Below are positions 26,756 to 35,795 of a stretch of 64,000 nt of DNA, in pieces; within the stretch, counting starts at the first letter, position 1; every line of letters starts with the position of its first letter. The DNA is from Cyanobacteria bacterium FACHB-471 (lineage in GTDB: Bacteria > Cyanobacteriota > Cyanobacteriia > Elainellales > Elainellaceae), in contig JACJOC010000049.1 in assembly GCA_014695345.1 (NCBI GenBank), positions 394,466-458,465 on the forward strand, given 5' to 3'. Below the pieces are notes generated by a model. It did not search any database, was not told the DNA's origin, and saw only the letters and a program-made list of their open reading frames with translations. The position numbers and the translations under genes are program-made.

Positions 26756-28195
26756 ATGAGTCTCAATCCATCCCCTTCAGCATCTCCCCAACCCACCCCT
26801 GCTAAATGGTGGGTCATGTTAGGGGTTGGGTTGGGCGTTTTGATGTTTACCCTGGATACCAGTATTGTCAATATCGCCTTGCCGACACTGGTGCAAACCT
26901 TTCAGACCACGTTTGCCACCATTCAGTGGATTGTGTTGAGCTACCTGCTGGTGGTTACTACTCTGGTCTTGGGTGCAGCGCGGCTGGGAGATATGATTGG
27001 CAAAAAGCGACTCTATCTGGGCGGGCTAATTGTATTTACCATCAGTTCACTGTTGTGTGGGTTAGCTCCAGATGTAGGCTGGTTGATTGGTTTCCGGGCA
27101 CTACAAGGGATGGGAGCCGTCATGATTTCTGCCCTCGGAGCGGCGATCGTTACAGAAGCATTTCCAAGTTCAGAGCGGGGGCGGGCGCTGGGTATTATTG
27201 GCGCGGTCGTATCCTTGGGCATTGCGCTTGGACCGACGGTTGGGGGTCTGCTGATTGGGCTGTTTGACTGGCGCATGATTTTTTTAGTCAACGTGCCAAT
27301 TGGTATCTTTGCTAGTTTTGTGGTTGTCCGCTACGTTCCCGCCAACCCGCATCCCTTTGTTGGGCAACGGTTTGATTGGGTTGGGTCGATCGTGATGACA
27401 ATCGCCCTAGTCGCCTTTGCACTAGGAATGACCCACGGACAGGAGGCTGGATTTGTTAACCCAGTGACTTTGGGGCTACTTGCGATCGCCGGCATCAGTC
27501 TGGCAATTTTCCTCTGGCTAGAATCCCATATTGCCTCACCCATATTAGATTTACACCTGTTCTACAATCGTCAATTCAGCCTCAGTTTGTTGACTGGCAT
27601 TCTCGTATTTATTGTCATTGTCGGAACGATTTTTATCATTCCTTTCTTCCTAGAACTGGTGTTGGATTACTCTACAACTCATACTGGCGTGTTGCTGGCA
27701 GTTTCCCCCATATTAGGTGGCATCGTCGCCCCATTTTCTGGGAATCTGTCCGATCGCTTTGGCACCCGCATCATCAGTTTGGTGGGATTGGTGCTGATGG
27801 TACTGGGTTGTTTGTGCATCAGTACATTCAATGCTCAAATGACCGACCTGGATTACATTATCCGCGTCGCTCCATTTGGAATTGGGTTGGGGATGTTTCA
27901 GTCGCCCAACAACAGCGCTATTTTAGGGTCGGTGCCTGCTGAACGGCTTGGGATTGCGTCGGGCTTACTGTCCCTGACTCGCACACTGGGGCAAACGACA
28001 GGCGTTCCACTATTAGGAGCCATTTTTGCCGGAATGGTGTTGGCGCAATCTTCTACTGCAATGGTGACGGATGCTCCCGCTGAAGCATTAGTGTTTGGGG
28101 TGCAAAGCACATTCAGGATTGCTGCTGCTATTCTGGCGATCGCAGCTTGTTTAATGTTTGTGTTGTGGCGATCGCAATTCCAAAAGACCGAGTGA
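26756..28195 (+). CDS. MFS multidrug exporter, DHA2/EmrB-QacA family
   Basis: The 479-residue protein has about fourteen membrane helices, as expected for the DHA2 group of proton-driven drug exporters. Signatures are the DTSIVNIALPTL stretch in helix 1 (motif D1), ARLGDMIGKKRLYLGG (motif A) at about 78-93, the RALQGMGAVMISALGAAIV block (motif B) near 113-131 and GRALGIIGAVVSLGIALGPTVGGLL (motif C) in helix 5. No EmrA-like adaptor or regulator is adjacent, so it probably works alone in the inner membrane. Substrates cannot be predicted. Confidence 0.92.
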   Translation: MSLNPSPSASPQPTPAKWWVMLGVGLGVLMFTLDTSIVNIALPTLVQTFQTTFATIQWIVLSYLLVVTTLVLGAARLGDMIGKKRLYLGGLIVFTISSLLCGLAPDVGWLIGFRALQGMGAVMISALGAAIVTEAFPSSERGRALGIIGAVVSLGIALGPTVGGLLIGLFDWRMIFLVNVPIGIFASFVVVRYVPANPHPFVGQRFDWVGSIVMTIALVAFALGMTHGQEAGFVNPVTLGLLAIAGISLAIFLWLESHIASPILDLHLFYNRQFSLSLLTGILVFIVIVGTIFIIPFFLELVLDYSTTHTGVLLAVSPILGGIVAPFSGNLSDRFGTRIISLVGLVLMVLGCLCISTFNAQMTDLDYIIRVAPFGIGLGMFQSPNNSAILGSVPAERLGIASGLLSLTRTLGQTTGVPLLGAIFAGMVLAQSSTAMVTDAPAEALVFGVQSTFRIAAAILAIAACLMFVLWRSQFQKTE

Positions 28196-28240
28196 TAGAC
28201 CTAATCAGCGATAGAAACCTGTAGGTCTAGAACATCACTG

Positions 28241-28663
28241 CTAAATCGTACGGGTTGCAGTAATTTTGTTTTGCTTGCACGGTCGCACCATTGTGTCGAG
28301 GAGATGCTCGATGACCTTGGGCAAGTTTGTGCAAAGCCCCGTATGAACTCGCGATGTCTGGATCACAGTGCTGCGAGGAGCCACAATCCAGTAAAAGCGC
28401 TCCCTGTGAGGGAGTTGACCAATGGGTCCAGATAACTCTCCCCCCGCACAAATCAGTGGAATAGCTGCGAGATAGTCTCGAATAGTTTCAATATCAATGG
28501 TGGGGTCAAGTGCCATCAGCCGTTGCTCGTCAAGCCCAATCCGAGATTCTAGGAATTTGTGGCTCGCGCATGAAACGACTACCCCAGCGTTGACAAACTC
28601 TTCACGCTCGACCCTGGGAACCACGCGGATAATGGCGTAATCATACGTTAAGAGCTTGTGCAC
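28241..28663 (-). CDS. DUF3037 protein, partner of the HipA-like kinase
   Basis: A 140-residue protein of the DUF3037 family, with the characteristic opening YDYAIIRVVPRVEREEFVNAGVVV and the later GPIGQLPHRERFYWIVAPRSTVIQ and HTGLCTNLPKVIEHLLDTMV. It starts at a GTG that lies inside the end of the upstream HipA-like gene, overlapping by 23 bases, so the two are translationally coupled. DUF3037 genes are frequently found next to HipA-like kinases; whether DUF3037 acts as the antitoxin, an adaptor or a substrate is not known to me. Confidence 0.88.
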   Translation of the reverse strand: MHKLLTYDYAIIRVVPRVEREEFVNAGVVVSCASHKFLESRIGLDEQRLMALDPTIDIETIRDYLAAIPLICAGGELSGPIGQLPHRERFYWIVAPRSTVIQTSRVHTGLCTNLPKVIEHLLDTMVRPCKQNKITATRTI

Positions 28664-29423
28664 GAACTGCTTCCTCCAGAAAAACGCGCGGTGCTTCCAA
28701 CCGCTTCATTAAGTACTCGATGTAAGCTTCTCGATATTGATCACTGTCAACAAATCGAGCATCTCCCTCCAGCCAAGCCTCAGGAATCAGTTGCACGATC
28801 TGCTCGATGATGCTTGATGTCAGCCGCTCAGTTATTTTCGCATCTACCTCTTGAAGAACGCTAGCGCCGTGGAGCAAAACATGGTCTTTGATCGCAGGAA
28901 AAGGAGAACGGCTACGTTCTAAATAATTGCTCCAGGTGTGATGGAAGTAGAGGGCAGCACCATGATCGATTAGCCACAGTCGTCGGTGCCACATCAGCAT
29001 ATTGGTGTTGCGCGCTGTCCGGTCGATGTTCGTCACGTAAGCGTCAAACCAGACAATTAAAGAGGCGAGAGCAGGGTCAGGTTTCGCGGCAATAGGGTCA
29101 AATGTGATCGAACCGGGCAGGTAATCGAGTGCTAGATTCAGACCCACACTTGCTCGAATCAAATCCTGTATTTCTGGGTCAGGTTCAGTGCGGGCAAGTT
29201 CAGAGTCGAGGCTGACCAAGACGATCTCAGGAACGAGCAGTCCTAGAGTCCGGGCAATTTCTCCTGCAACTAGCTCAGCAATCAGAGCTTTCGCGCCCTG
29301 TCCAGCCCCTCGAAACTTCAGCACATACATACCGTCATCATCAGCTTCCACAATGGCTGGCAGCGATCCACCTTCACGTAGGGGAGTGACATATCGGGTA
29401 GCAGTAATGGTTCGTAAACTCAT
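28641..29423 (-). CDS. HipA-like Ser/Thr kinase
   Basis: About 260 residues from the ATG at 29423; a TTG 12 bases earlier is in frame. The protein keeps the HipA/PI3K-like kinase core: an N-terminal beta region with a possible ATP-contacting lysine (MYVLKFRGAGQG), the catalytic loop NIDRTARNTNML near residues 132-143 and the metal-binding Asp in LWLIDHGAALYFHH about 20 residues on. Classical HipA is longer, about 440 residues, and has an N-terminal lobe missing here, so this is the short HipA-like type. Classical HipA phosphorylates glutamyl-tRNA synthetase and causes growth arrest. The gene is followed by an overlapping DUF3037 gene, making a toxin-antitoxin-like pair. Confidence 0.85.
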   Translation of the reverse strand: MSLRTITATRYVTPLREGGSLPAIVEADDDGMYVLKFRGAGQGAKALIAELVAGEIARTLGLLVPEIVLVSLDSELARTEPDPEIQDLIRASVGLNLALDYLPGSITFDPIAAKPDPALASLIVWFDAYVTNIDRTARNTNMLMWHRRLWLIDHGAALYFHHTWSNYLERSRSPFPAIKDHVLLHGASVLQEVDAKITERLTSSIIEQIVQLIPEAWLEGDARFVDSDQYREAYIEYLMKRLEAPRVFLEEAVRAQALNV

Positions 29424-29507
29424 CTTTTGTAACAACGCTCCAAGCTATCTTTGGTAGAGCAGTCAACTCATTAATGCAGCTTTAACAAGAGTGAAAGTAT
29501 GAATTTC

Positions 29508-29537
29508 GTAGGGGCAATGCAATGCAATGCCCCCATA
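29508..29537. repeat. Imperfect REP-like palindrome
   Basis: GTAGGGGCAATG and a GCCCCCATAG end flank a small ATGCA direct repeat. It sits in the spacer upstream of the HipA-like gene and downstream of the zinc-ribbon gene. It is a degenerate member of the GTAGGGGC family. Confidence 0.55.
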
Positions 29538-29588
29538 GAGGGAATTGAGATTCGTGAATCATACCCGCATTCGGCAACGCCATCTCTA

Positions 29589-30074
29589 CTATCTGCGATC
29601 GCGATCCCAGCGGTAAATCGCATTTTGTAAAAGCTGGAGCCGATTTGAATTTGGGTTGCGCTGCTGCTCATATTGAATCAACCTTTCCACCAGCTTCTTA
29701 TCCCCTTTTGCTCGCCTGAGAAGCTGCTGCTGGAGCTGTTTCTCCATTCCCCCGCTGCTGCTAGCGCCGCTCTGAGTTACAGCGTAAACAGCGCCAACCG
29801 CTAGAGCGATCAGAGGAATCACATACCAACTCCAAGTAAACCCTTGAGCGGATAGAAAAGCTACCAGCAGAAAAATTGCAACAATGGCTATCAACCCTCT
29901 TTGCCAGGTCTGGGACTGGGAATTTTTATCCTCATCACCCCTGTCGGGAAGCAGATGCATGTAGCTTGCAGCTTCAGACCAACCCGTTTCCTTATCAGAA
30001 CCACACTCAGGGCAAGCACGAGCCTTAAGTGGCACATCCGCTCCGCAGTTAGGACAGGTGAAATATTTTGACAC
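29589..30074 (-). CDS. Zinc-ribbon membrane protein
   Basis: A 161-residue protein starting at GTG. Residues 7-24 form a zinc ribbon with CPNCG and CPECG pairs, in the sequence pattern of cyanobacterial zinc-ribbon proteins ending GSDKETGWSEAA. Two hydrophobic helices at about 61-78 and 83-99 follow, and the C-terminal third is charged and helical (LLRRAKGDKKLVERLIQYEQQRNP). The ribbon is probably cytosolic. No function is known. It is separated from the 2OG oxygenase gene by 115 bases on the same strand. Confidence 0.8.
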   Translation of the reverse strand: MSKYFTCPNCGADVPLKARACPECGSDKETGWSEAASYMHLLPDRGDEDKNSQSQTWQRGLIAIVAIFLLVAFLSAQGFTWSWYVIPLIALAVGAVYAVTQSGASSSGGMEKQLQQQLLRRAKGDKKLVERLIQYEQQRNPNSNRLQLLQNAIYRWDRDRR

Positions 30075-30188
30075 GCTTACTCGCGCTCCCTGATCAATTT
30101 CTGGTAAACGTTCATCTATTCCTTAGCATAATCTCCATTTGGTTCAAGGATTGCTATTGAGTAGGTTTCAAGAGCGATCGCCCTTCAA

Positions 30189-30830
30189 TTACCTTTCAGA
30201 TAGCGATCGCCGCTTCTTTCCACTCACTTTTGCAGCTTGGGGAATAGCTCTTGACTCTAGCGTGAATTCTGGAATGCTTTGCCGTTCAGACTCACTGAGG
30301 CTGTATTGTTCGCAAACTAGGCTAAGCCGATTTGTGGAACTGGTGACTGGATTAATGGAGTGCGTTAGGTCACCCTGAAACCAAAGCAACATATTGGTTT
30401 GTGGCTGAATTTGGGCAACTTGACGTTTACCGTTTTGCAAAACTAACTCACCGCCCTGTAAATCCTGGGGCACTCGCACATACAAAACACTCACCAGTGC
30501 AGGTGGCTCAACCGTCTTGCAATAGGAGCGTAGCGATCGATCAATGTGTGGATCGACTCGTGAACCTGCTTTGAGTAGAAGTGGGTTGAGATAAAAGGCG
30601 TTGCATTCGGGCTGAAGGGCGATCGCCAAATATTGCTTAAAGAATGGAAACCGTTGCTCTACTTCTGCTAGACCAGAACGCTGAAACACGAGTGAGAATC
30701 CTTTGGTGTTGACGAAATCTCGGTTCAGGTTGTTAACCGCAAAGTAAGGACAGGCGCGAATTTGCCCCTCTAACTCACTCAGGTAGCTAACCGGAAAAAC
30801 TGAGTACTGCTGACGATAGTAAGTGTTCAT
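30189..30830 (-). CDS. 2-oxoglutarate/Fe(II)-dependent oxygenase-like protein
   Basis: The 213-residue protein has the double-stranded beta-helix pattern of 2OG-Fe(II) oxygenases: the HxD pair in PHIDRSLRSYCKT at about 94-106, the distal iron His in LTHSINPVTSSTNRLSLVCEQY near 155, and the Arg ten residues later that would bind 2-oxoglutarate. The jelly-roll strands VSVLYVRVP and GGELVLQNGKRQVAQIQP lie between. It resembles the prolyl-hydroxylase-like group; the substrate is unknown. It begins four bases after the stop codon of the RluA paralog, so the two form an operon. Confidence 0.8.
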   Translation of the reverse strand: MNTYYRQQYSVFPVSYLSELEGQIRACPYFAVNNLNRDFVNTKGFSLVFQRSGLAEVEQRFPFFKQYLAIALQPECNAFYLNPLLLKAGSRVDPHIDRSLRSYCKTVEPPALVSVLYVRVPQDLQGGELVLQNGKRQVAQIQPQTNMLLWFQGDLTHSINPVTSSTNRLSLVCEQYSLSESERQSIPEFTLESRAIPQAAKVSGKKRRSLSER

Positions 30831-30834
30831 TCGA

Positions 30835-31755
30835 TTAACTCAAGGCAGATGGGGCAGGGCAAGTGTAGCTTACAGGTTGACCTGTTGTGGGGTGAACAAA
30901 TGATAACTGTAGCGCATGAAGATGATAGCCGCAGTCGCCAGGAATAGGTCTACTGTGTGTCGTCGAGCCTGAATCGGCTAACGCAGAGGATAGGGGAACA
31001 CCACCAACACCGTATAGTGGGTCGCCTACCAACGGAAAGCCGCTTGCTGCGAGGTGAATGCGAATTTGGTGGGGTCGCCCTGTGAGAATGGTGACTTCCA
31101 GGAGTGTATTGTTTTCGTTGCGTCTAAGGACATGGCACTCACTATGAGCAGGCAGTCCGTCTGGGGTTGCGGCATACAGGTAGCCCAGCAGAGGATACGG
31201 AATCTTGCCAATCGGTTGGGTGATGGTGAAACGATCTGGCATGGTCGTTCCACTCGCCAGAGCACGATAGGTTTTACGAATTTGGCGATCGCGCATTTGC
31301 TGACTTAGACTGGCTCGTGCAGAGGGCGATCGCGCCAACAACATTAACCCTGAAGTTCCCCGTCCCAAACGATGAATCGGTACGGGTGGCGAATCTAGAT
31401 AGCGCTGCTGAAGCTGCCACAGGAGTGTGTTTTGCAGGAATCCGCCTCCAGGCAAAACGGGCAACCCCGAGGGCTTGGCAATCACCAGTAAGTCTGCATC
31501 CTCATGCAGCACAGCAAATTCTAAAGGAACTTCTGGTTCCTGCCAGGGTGGACGCTGATAAGTGAGTTGATTTCCCGCTTGCAAAACGGCTGCAGCGGTT
31601 GTTGGCAATCCGTTGAGCAACACCTGACCTGACACAATTCGCTGTTCCCATTCGGTGCGGCTGGAATGTTGATAGCGCTGGGTGTAATAGTCCAACACCG
31701 ATAGGCTCTCGGTGTCGCGGTTGATGCGATCGCAATAAGTCCAGCCTTCGTTCAC
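30835..31755 (-). CDS. RluA-family pseudouridine synthase paralog with altered active site
   Basis: The 306-residue protein has the RluA layout: a short S4-like N-terminal part (SGQVLLNGLPTTAAAVLQAGNQL), then the catalytic domain with VIAKPSGLPVLPGG, the motif II region, TGRPHQIRIHLAASGFPLVGDPLYG and a C-terminal YHLHALQLSFVHP. Motif II reads HRLGRGTSGL: residue 131, where active RluA enzymes have the catalytic aspartate (HRLDR), is glycine, clear in the DNA (GGA at 31363-31365 on the complement). Without that Asp the usual mechanism is not possible, so this may be an RNA-binding relative or use another residue. It starts at a GTG and is followed after four bases by the 2OG oxygenase gene. 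Confidence 0.88.
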   Translation of the reverse strand: MNEGWTYCDRINRDTESLSVLDYYTQRYQHSSRTEWEQRIVSGQVLLNGLPTTAAAVLQAGNQLTYQRPPWQEPEVPLEFAVLHEDADLLVIAKPSGLPVLPGGGFLQNTLLWQLQQRYLDSPPVPIHRLGRGTSGLMLLARSPSARASLSQQMRDRQIRKTYRALASGTTMPDRFTITQPIGKIPYPLLGYLYAATPDGLPAHSECHVLRRNENNTLLEVTILTGRPHQIRIHLAASGFPLVGDPLYGVGGVPLSSALADSGSTTHSRPIPGDCGYHLHALQLSFVHPTTGQPVSYTCPAPSALS

Positions 31756-31894
31756 TCAAACAGCCTTCTGACGTTTACCCTGCTTCAACCATTTTTAACG
31801 TTCTAGACTACCTAATTTTACCGCCTTGCCTATATTCTGATAAGCAGTGCATCGGGCTAGTCACATTAAATACCGTCATTTTGAGGTTGCCAGA

Positions 31895-34800
31895 ATGCGT
31901 CATAGCGCGAGTGAAAGGAATGGAAGACTAGAATTTGCGCGTGTTTTGGCGATCGCCACCAGCATTATTATTTCTACCGGAGGGATAGTTGGCGATCGCG
32001 TTCTGGCTCAAATTACACCCGATAGCAGCTTAGGTTCTGAAAATTCTCAGATTTTCCGCGATGCCTCTGGTCGGCTGATTAACATTGGCGGCGGCGCGGC
32101 TCGAGGCGCAAATCTATTTCACAGTTTTACAGAATTCAACGTGGGCGGACGGCAGCAGGTTTATTTCACCAACCCGGTTGGAATCGAAAATATTCTCAGT
32201 CGCGTCACCGGAAATGACCCTTCCGAGATTTTAGGTACACTGGGGGTCAACGGCAATGCCAACCTGTTTTTGCTCAACCCCAACGGCATCCTGTTTGGAC
32301 GGAATGCCCGTCTGGATATTGCAGGTTCTTTTGTTGCCACCACTGCCGATCGCTTCTCCTTCAACAACGGATTGGAGTTCAGCGCAGTTGATCCAGAATT
32401 GCCGCCACTCCTGACGGTCACGTTAAATCCAGGTGTGCAGTTGGGTAGAAGCGTTGCAGGCGGCACGATCACCAACCGAGGCAGCTTAACTGTCGGGCAA
32501 GATCTGTCACTCATTGCAGAAACTCTAAACCTGAGCGGACAACTTCAGGCAGGTAAAACACTCACTTTGCGAGCGTTAGATACCGTATGGATACACGATC
32601 GCCCCAGTCAACCCTTCCTTGCTTCAGCAGGGGGAAATTTGCAGGTACAGGGCGATCGCCGAGTCAACATCTTTGCACTCAATCACTCCAACAGCGGTTT
32701 TTTTGCAGGTGAAGATTTAGTGTTACGCTCTGCCAATTCCGTTCAGGGAGACGCTCACTATACCGCAGGCAATAACTTCCGCATTGAACAGTTAAATGGG
32801 CAGATGGGCAGTTTATCCAGCCCCTACGATCCAGTCATTCGAGCCAATGGAAATGTAAGTTTTACCAGCTACACAGGTGCCTCTCTACACATCTTTGCAG
32901 GCGGCGCAGTAAACATCGGCAGGGTTGAAATTACGGGTGCAGATGCAACCAATTCAGTTAATGAAACGGTAGTTCTCTCGGACGGCTCCACTTTACAGGT
33001 CAATGGTGCGGCGCAGCCTTCGCTGGATATCCGTGCAGGCACCACGGCAGTTGGAACTCCTTTAGGCGTGACAGGAATACCCTCTCCTACAGGGTTAAAC
33101 TCATCTACTGCTACATCAGCCAACATCACTATTGGCGAAATTGTCCTGAATCAACCTGACGGATTGATTTTTCTCACTAATCAATATCAGCCCAACAACT
33201 CACTCAATGGCACGATTGAGATCGGATTTATTGATGCGATCGCCCCAACCCTCGCCAGTTCCGTCACTGTAGATACTCGTAGTGGGATTGTTCTAAATAA
33301 TGTTGTAGATGTATCTGGAGTCGATCCAGCGACAAACTTTATCACGGGTGATGGCGGTAATGTGACATTTCTAGCGGCTGGTGATATCCGCTTGAATGAA
33401 GGGGCTGCCATCTTATCGGAGGGGCTATTAGGGGGAAATATTCAACTCAACAGTGAAGGCGCACTCACGATTCGTGGCACTGGCGACTCTACCACTTTTG
33501 CGATCGCCAGCAACACGTTTACAGATGTAGCTGGAGCAAGCAGCGGTGATATTGAAATTACGGCTCAGTCCCTTTCTAGCACTAACGCTGGAAACATCGC
33601 CGCAATCACCTTTGGTGCTGGAGAAGCCGGAAACATCACAATCAACACCGATGACTTTGTCTCCCTCAACAACAGTGAGATCGTTAGTGTTGTTGAACTA
33701 GGAGCAACAGGTAGCGGTGGTGATATCAATGTGATAACGCGATCGCTCTCCCTCAGCAACGTTTCAGGCTTAGTGGCAGTCACACTTGCGGATGGACAGG
33801 CCGGAAATGTCAATATCTTCGCTAGCGAATCCACTTCGCTCAATGACAGCCAAATCGCCAGCTTTGTCAATCCTGAAGCAACCGGACAGGGAGGCAGCCT
33901 AAATCTCAACACCCAATCTCTTCTCGTCACCAATGGCGCTCAGGTCAACGCTAATACTCTGGGGCTAGGAGATGCGGGGCAAGTCAGAATCAATGCGGCT
34001 GACTCCATTGTTTTAGATGGCATCAGTGCAAATGGAACTGTGAGTGGTGTGTTTAGCAATGTCTTTAATGAAAGAGATGAAGCTGGAAACATCGTTGGAC
34101 TAACAGAGGGAAATGGCGGCAATATTGATATCACGACGCGATCGCTCTCCGTTCTGAATGGCGCTCAAATCAACGCCAGCACTGAAGGTAGAGGCGATGC
34201 AGGCAATATTAATCTTGATGCCAACTCCGTTCTCGTCACGGGAAGTGGGTTTGACAGTTTTCAAAACATTTTTTCTCCCAGTGCAATCGTGAGTGAAGTG
34301 TTGTTTGACGCAGACGGCGCAGGCGGCGATATTGGAGTAAACGCAGCCAATCTTGAAGTGTCCGATAGCGGTCGAATTAGCGCCAGTACCGATGGTTTTG
34401 GTAATGCTGGAAGTTTAGATCTAGATATTACCGATTCTGTTACCCTAACAGGTGCAACCAGCGGACTTTTTGCAGATACCATTGCAGGCTCTAGTGGCAA
34501 TGGCGGCAGCATTTTTCTCACTAGTCGTCAGGTGCTGATTCAAGACGGGGCAAGCATCGCAGTGGGCAGCGAAGGATTTGGCGTTGGCGGCAATATTCAA
34601 CTTGAAGGCAACTCGCTATTTCTCAACAGGGGCTTAATTTCTGCTCGAACTGCCAGCACTACAGGGGGCAACATCACCCTGAATTTGGCAGATACAGTTG
34701 TGTTGCGCCGTGAAAGTGAGATTTCCACTACCGCAGGCACGGCACAGGCAGGCGGAGATGGCGGCAACATCACAATCAACACAGACTTTTTGGCGGCAGT

Positions 34801-35365
34801 GGCTTCTGAAAACAGCGATATCACCGCCAATGCGTTTCAGGGACAAGGCGGCAACATCAACATCACGGCGATCGGCGTGTTTGGCATTGCTCCCCGCGAA
34901 TCGCAGACCGAACTCAGCGACATCACCGCCAGTTCAGAGTTTGGCGTAGACGGTGTAATCGAGATTAACCGCCCTGATGTAGACCCGAGTCGCGGCACCG
35001 CAGAACTGCCCGCTGATGTAGTGGATGCCTCCCGTCTCGTCGCCCAGGGTTGCTCAGCCGGAAATACAGCGATCGCCAACCAGATCGGTGAATTTACGAT
35101 CACTGGACGGGGTGGCTTACCTCCCAGCCCTACCGAGCAACTCAACAGCGACGCAATTCTGGCAGATTGGGAAACGCTGGAAGAACCCACCAACCTTTCA
35201 ACCACAAGTTCACCCATTCCCCCGACCCATTCTGCATCAGCCTCCACGGAATTGGTAGAAGCTCAAGGCTGGGCGATCGCCTCCAATGGTCAACTCATCC
35301 TCACCGCCCAAGCAACCGCGGTTCCTCATTCTCCCTGGGTTAATTCTGCGACCTGTCGGTCATAG
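31895..35365 (+). CDS. Two-partner-secretion exoprotein (TpsA, filamentous haemagglutinin type)
   Basis: About 1156 residues from the ATG at 31895, preceded by GAGG; an in-frame GTG 48 bases upstream is less likely. A signal peptide (LAIATSIIISTGGIVGDRVLA) leads into the TPS domain (QITPDSSLGSENS, SFTEFNVGGRQQVYFTNP, NLFLLNPNGILFGRNARLD), which is recognised by the TpsB pore. The rest is a long beta-helix of degenerate repeats of the form (S/A)GNI.IxTxxLxVxxGAQIxAxT. The tail has the cyanobacterial ending LVAQGCSAGN...FTITGRGGLPPSP. It is probably a secreted or surface-attached adhesin. Its partner TpsB is two genes downstream, and a lectin gene lies between. Confidence 0.92.
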   Translation: MRHSASERNGRLEFARVLAIATSIIISTGGIVGDRVLAQITPDSSLGSENSQIFRDASGRLINIGGGAARGANLFHSFTEFNVGGRQQVYFTNPVGIENILSRVTGNDPSEILGTLGVNGNANLFLLNPNGILFGRNARLDIAGSFVATTADRFSFNNGLEFSAVDPELPPLLTVTLNPGVQLGRSVAGGTITNRGSLTVGQDLSLIAETLNLSGQLQAGKTLTLRALDTVWIHDRPSQPFLASAGGNLQVQGDRRVNIFALNHSNSGFFAGEDLVLRSANSVQGDAHYTAGNNFRIEQLNGQMGSLSSPYDPVIRANGNVSFTSYTGASLHIFAGGAVNIGRVEITGADATNSVNETVVLSDGSTLQVNGAAQPSLDIRAGTTAVGTPLGVTGIPSPTGLNSSTATSANITIGEIVLNQPDGLIFLTNQYQPNNSLNGTIEIGFIDAIAPTLASSVTVDTRSGIVLNNVVDVSGVDPATNFITGDGGNVTFLAAGDIRLNEGAAILSEGLLGGNIQLNSEGALTIRGTGDSTTFAIASNTFTDVAGASSGDIEITAQSLSSTNAGNIAAITFGAGEAGNITINTDDFVSLNNSEIVSVVELGATGSGGDINVITRSLSLSNVSGLVAVTLADGQAGNVNIFASESTSLNDSQIASFVNPEATGQGGSLNLNTQSLLVTNGAQVNANTLGLGDAGQVRINAADSIVLDGISANGTVSGVFSNVFNERDEAGNIVGLTEGNGGNIDITTRSLSVLNGAQINASTEGRGDAGNINLDANSVLVTGSGFDSFQNIFSPSAIVSEVLFDADGAGGDIGVNAANLEVSDSGRISASTDGFGNAGSLDLDITDSVTLTGATSGLFADTIAGSSGNGGSIFLTSRQVLIQDGASIAVGSEGFGVGGNIQLEGNSLFLNRGLISARTASTTGGNITLNLADTVVLRRESEISTTAGTAQAGGDGGNITINTDFLAAVASENSDITANAFQGQGGNINITAIGVFGIAPRESQTELSDITASSEFGVDGVIEINRPDVDPSRGTAELPADVVDASRLVAQGCSAGNTAIANQIGEFTITGRGGLPPSPTEQLNSDAILADWETLEEPTNLSTTSSPIPPTHSASASTELVEAQGWAIASNGQLILTAQATAVPHSPWVNSATCRS

Positions 35366-35795
35366 GAATTTGGGATTTGGGAATTAGCAAAGATTTACCC
35401 AACCCCCAACCTCTAACTCATAAGCTCCGACGTTTACGAAAGCTTTAAAGGAACGAAGTCAATTGTAGTCTTTCGCTGAAGCTCAGTATTAACACTGGAA
35501 CATGTTGTGAAAATGACGTAGAAATGCAATATGTGAATCCGTGTATACGGCAATAGGCTTCTGCATTTACCGCTTCAGTTTTTTAATTTTTCTGGCAGGC
35601 GATCGCCCAATTGCATCGTTTCGCCAAGCAAACGCAACCCCATACGAAAAACAGACTTTGACCTAAAGCGTTAACTGACAGCGCTTTTTGATATCTATTG
35701 CTGCGATCGCCCTTCGTCTGGCAGATGGCATCGGATTGGTGCGTTTGCTCATCCACATTTTATCTCCTCTCTTCATCCTGTTAAGGAGCTTTACC
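35366..35795. other. Intergenic region before the PEP-CTERM lectin gene
   Basis: 430 bases; begins with low-complexity TTTGGGA and CCAACCCC repeats and holds the promoter region and the AAGGAG of the lectin gene. Upstream in-frame codons from 35688 start at a TTG and are probably not translated. No other structure seen. Confidence 0.5.
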
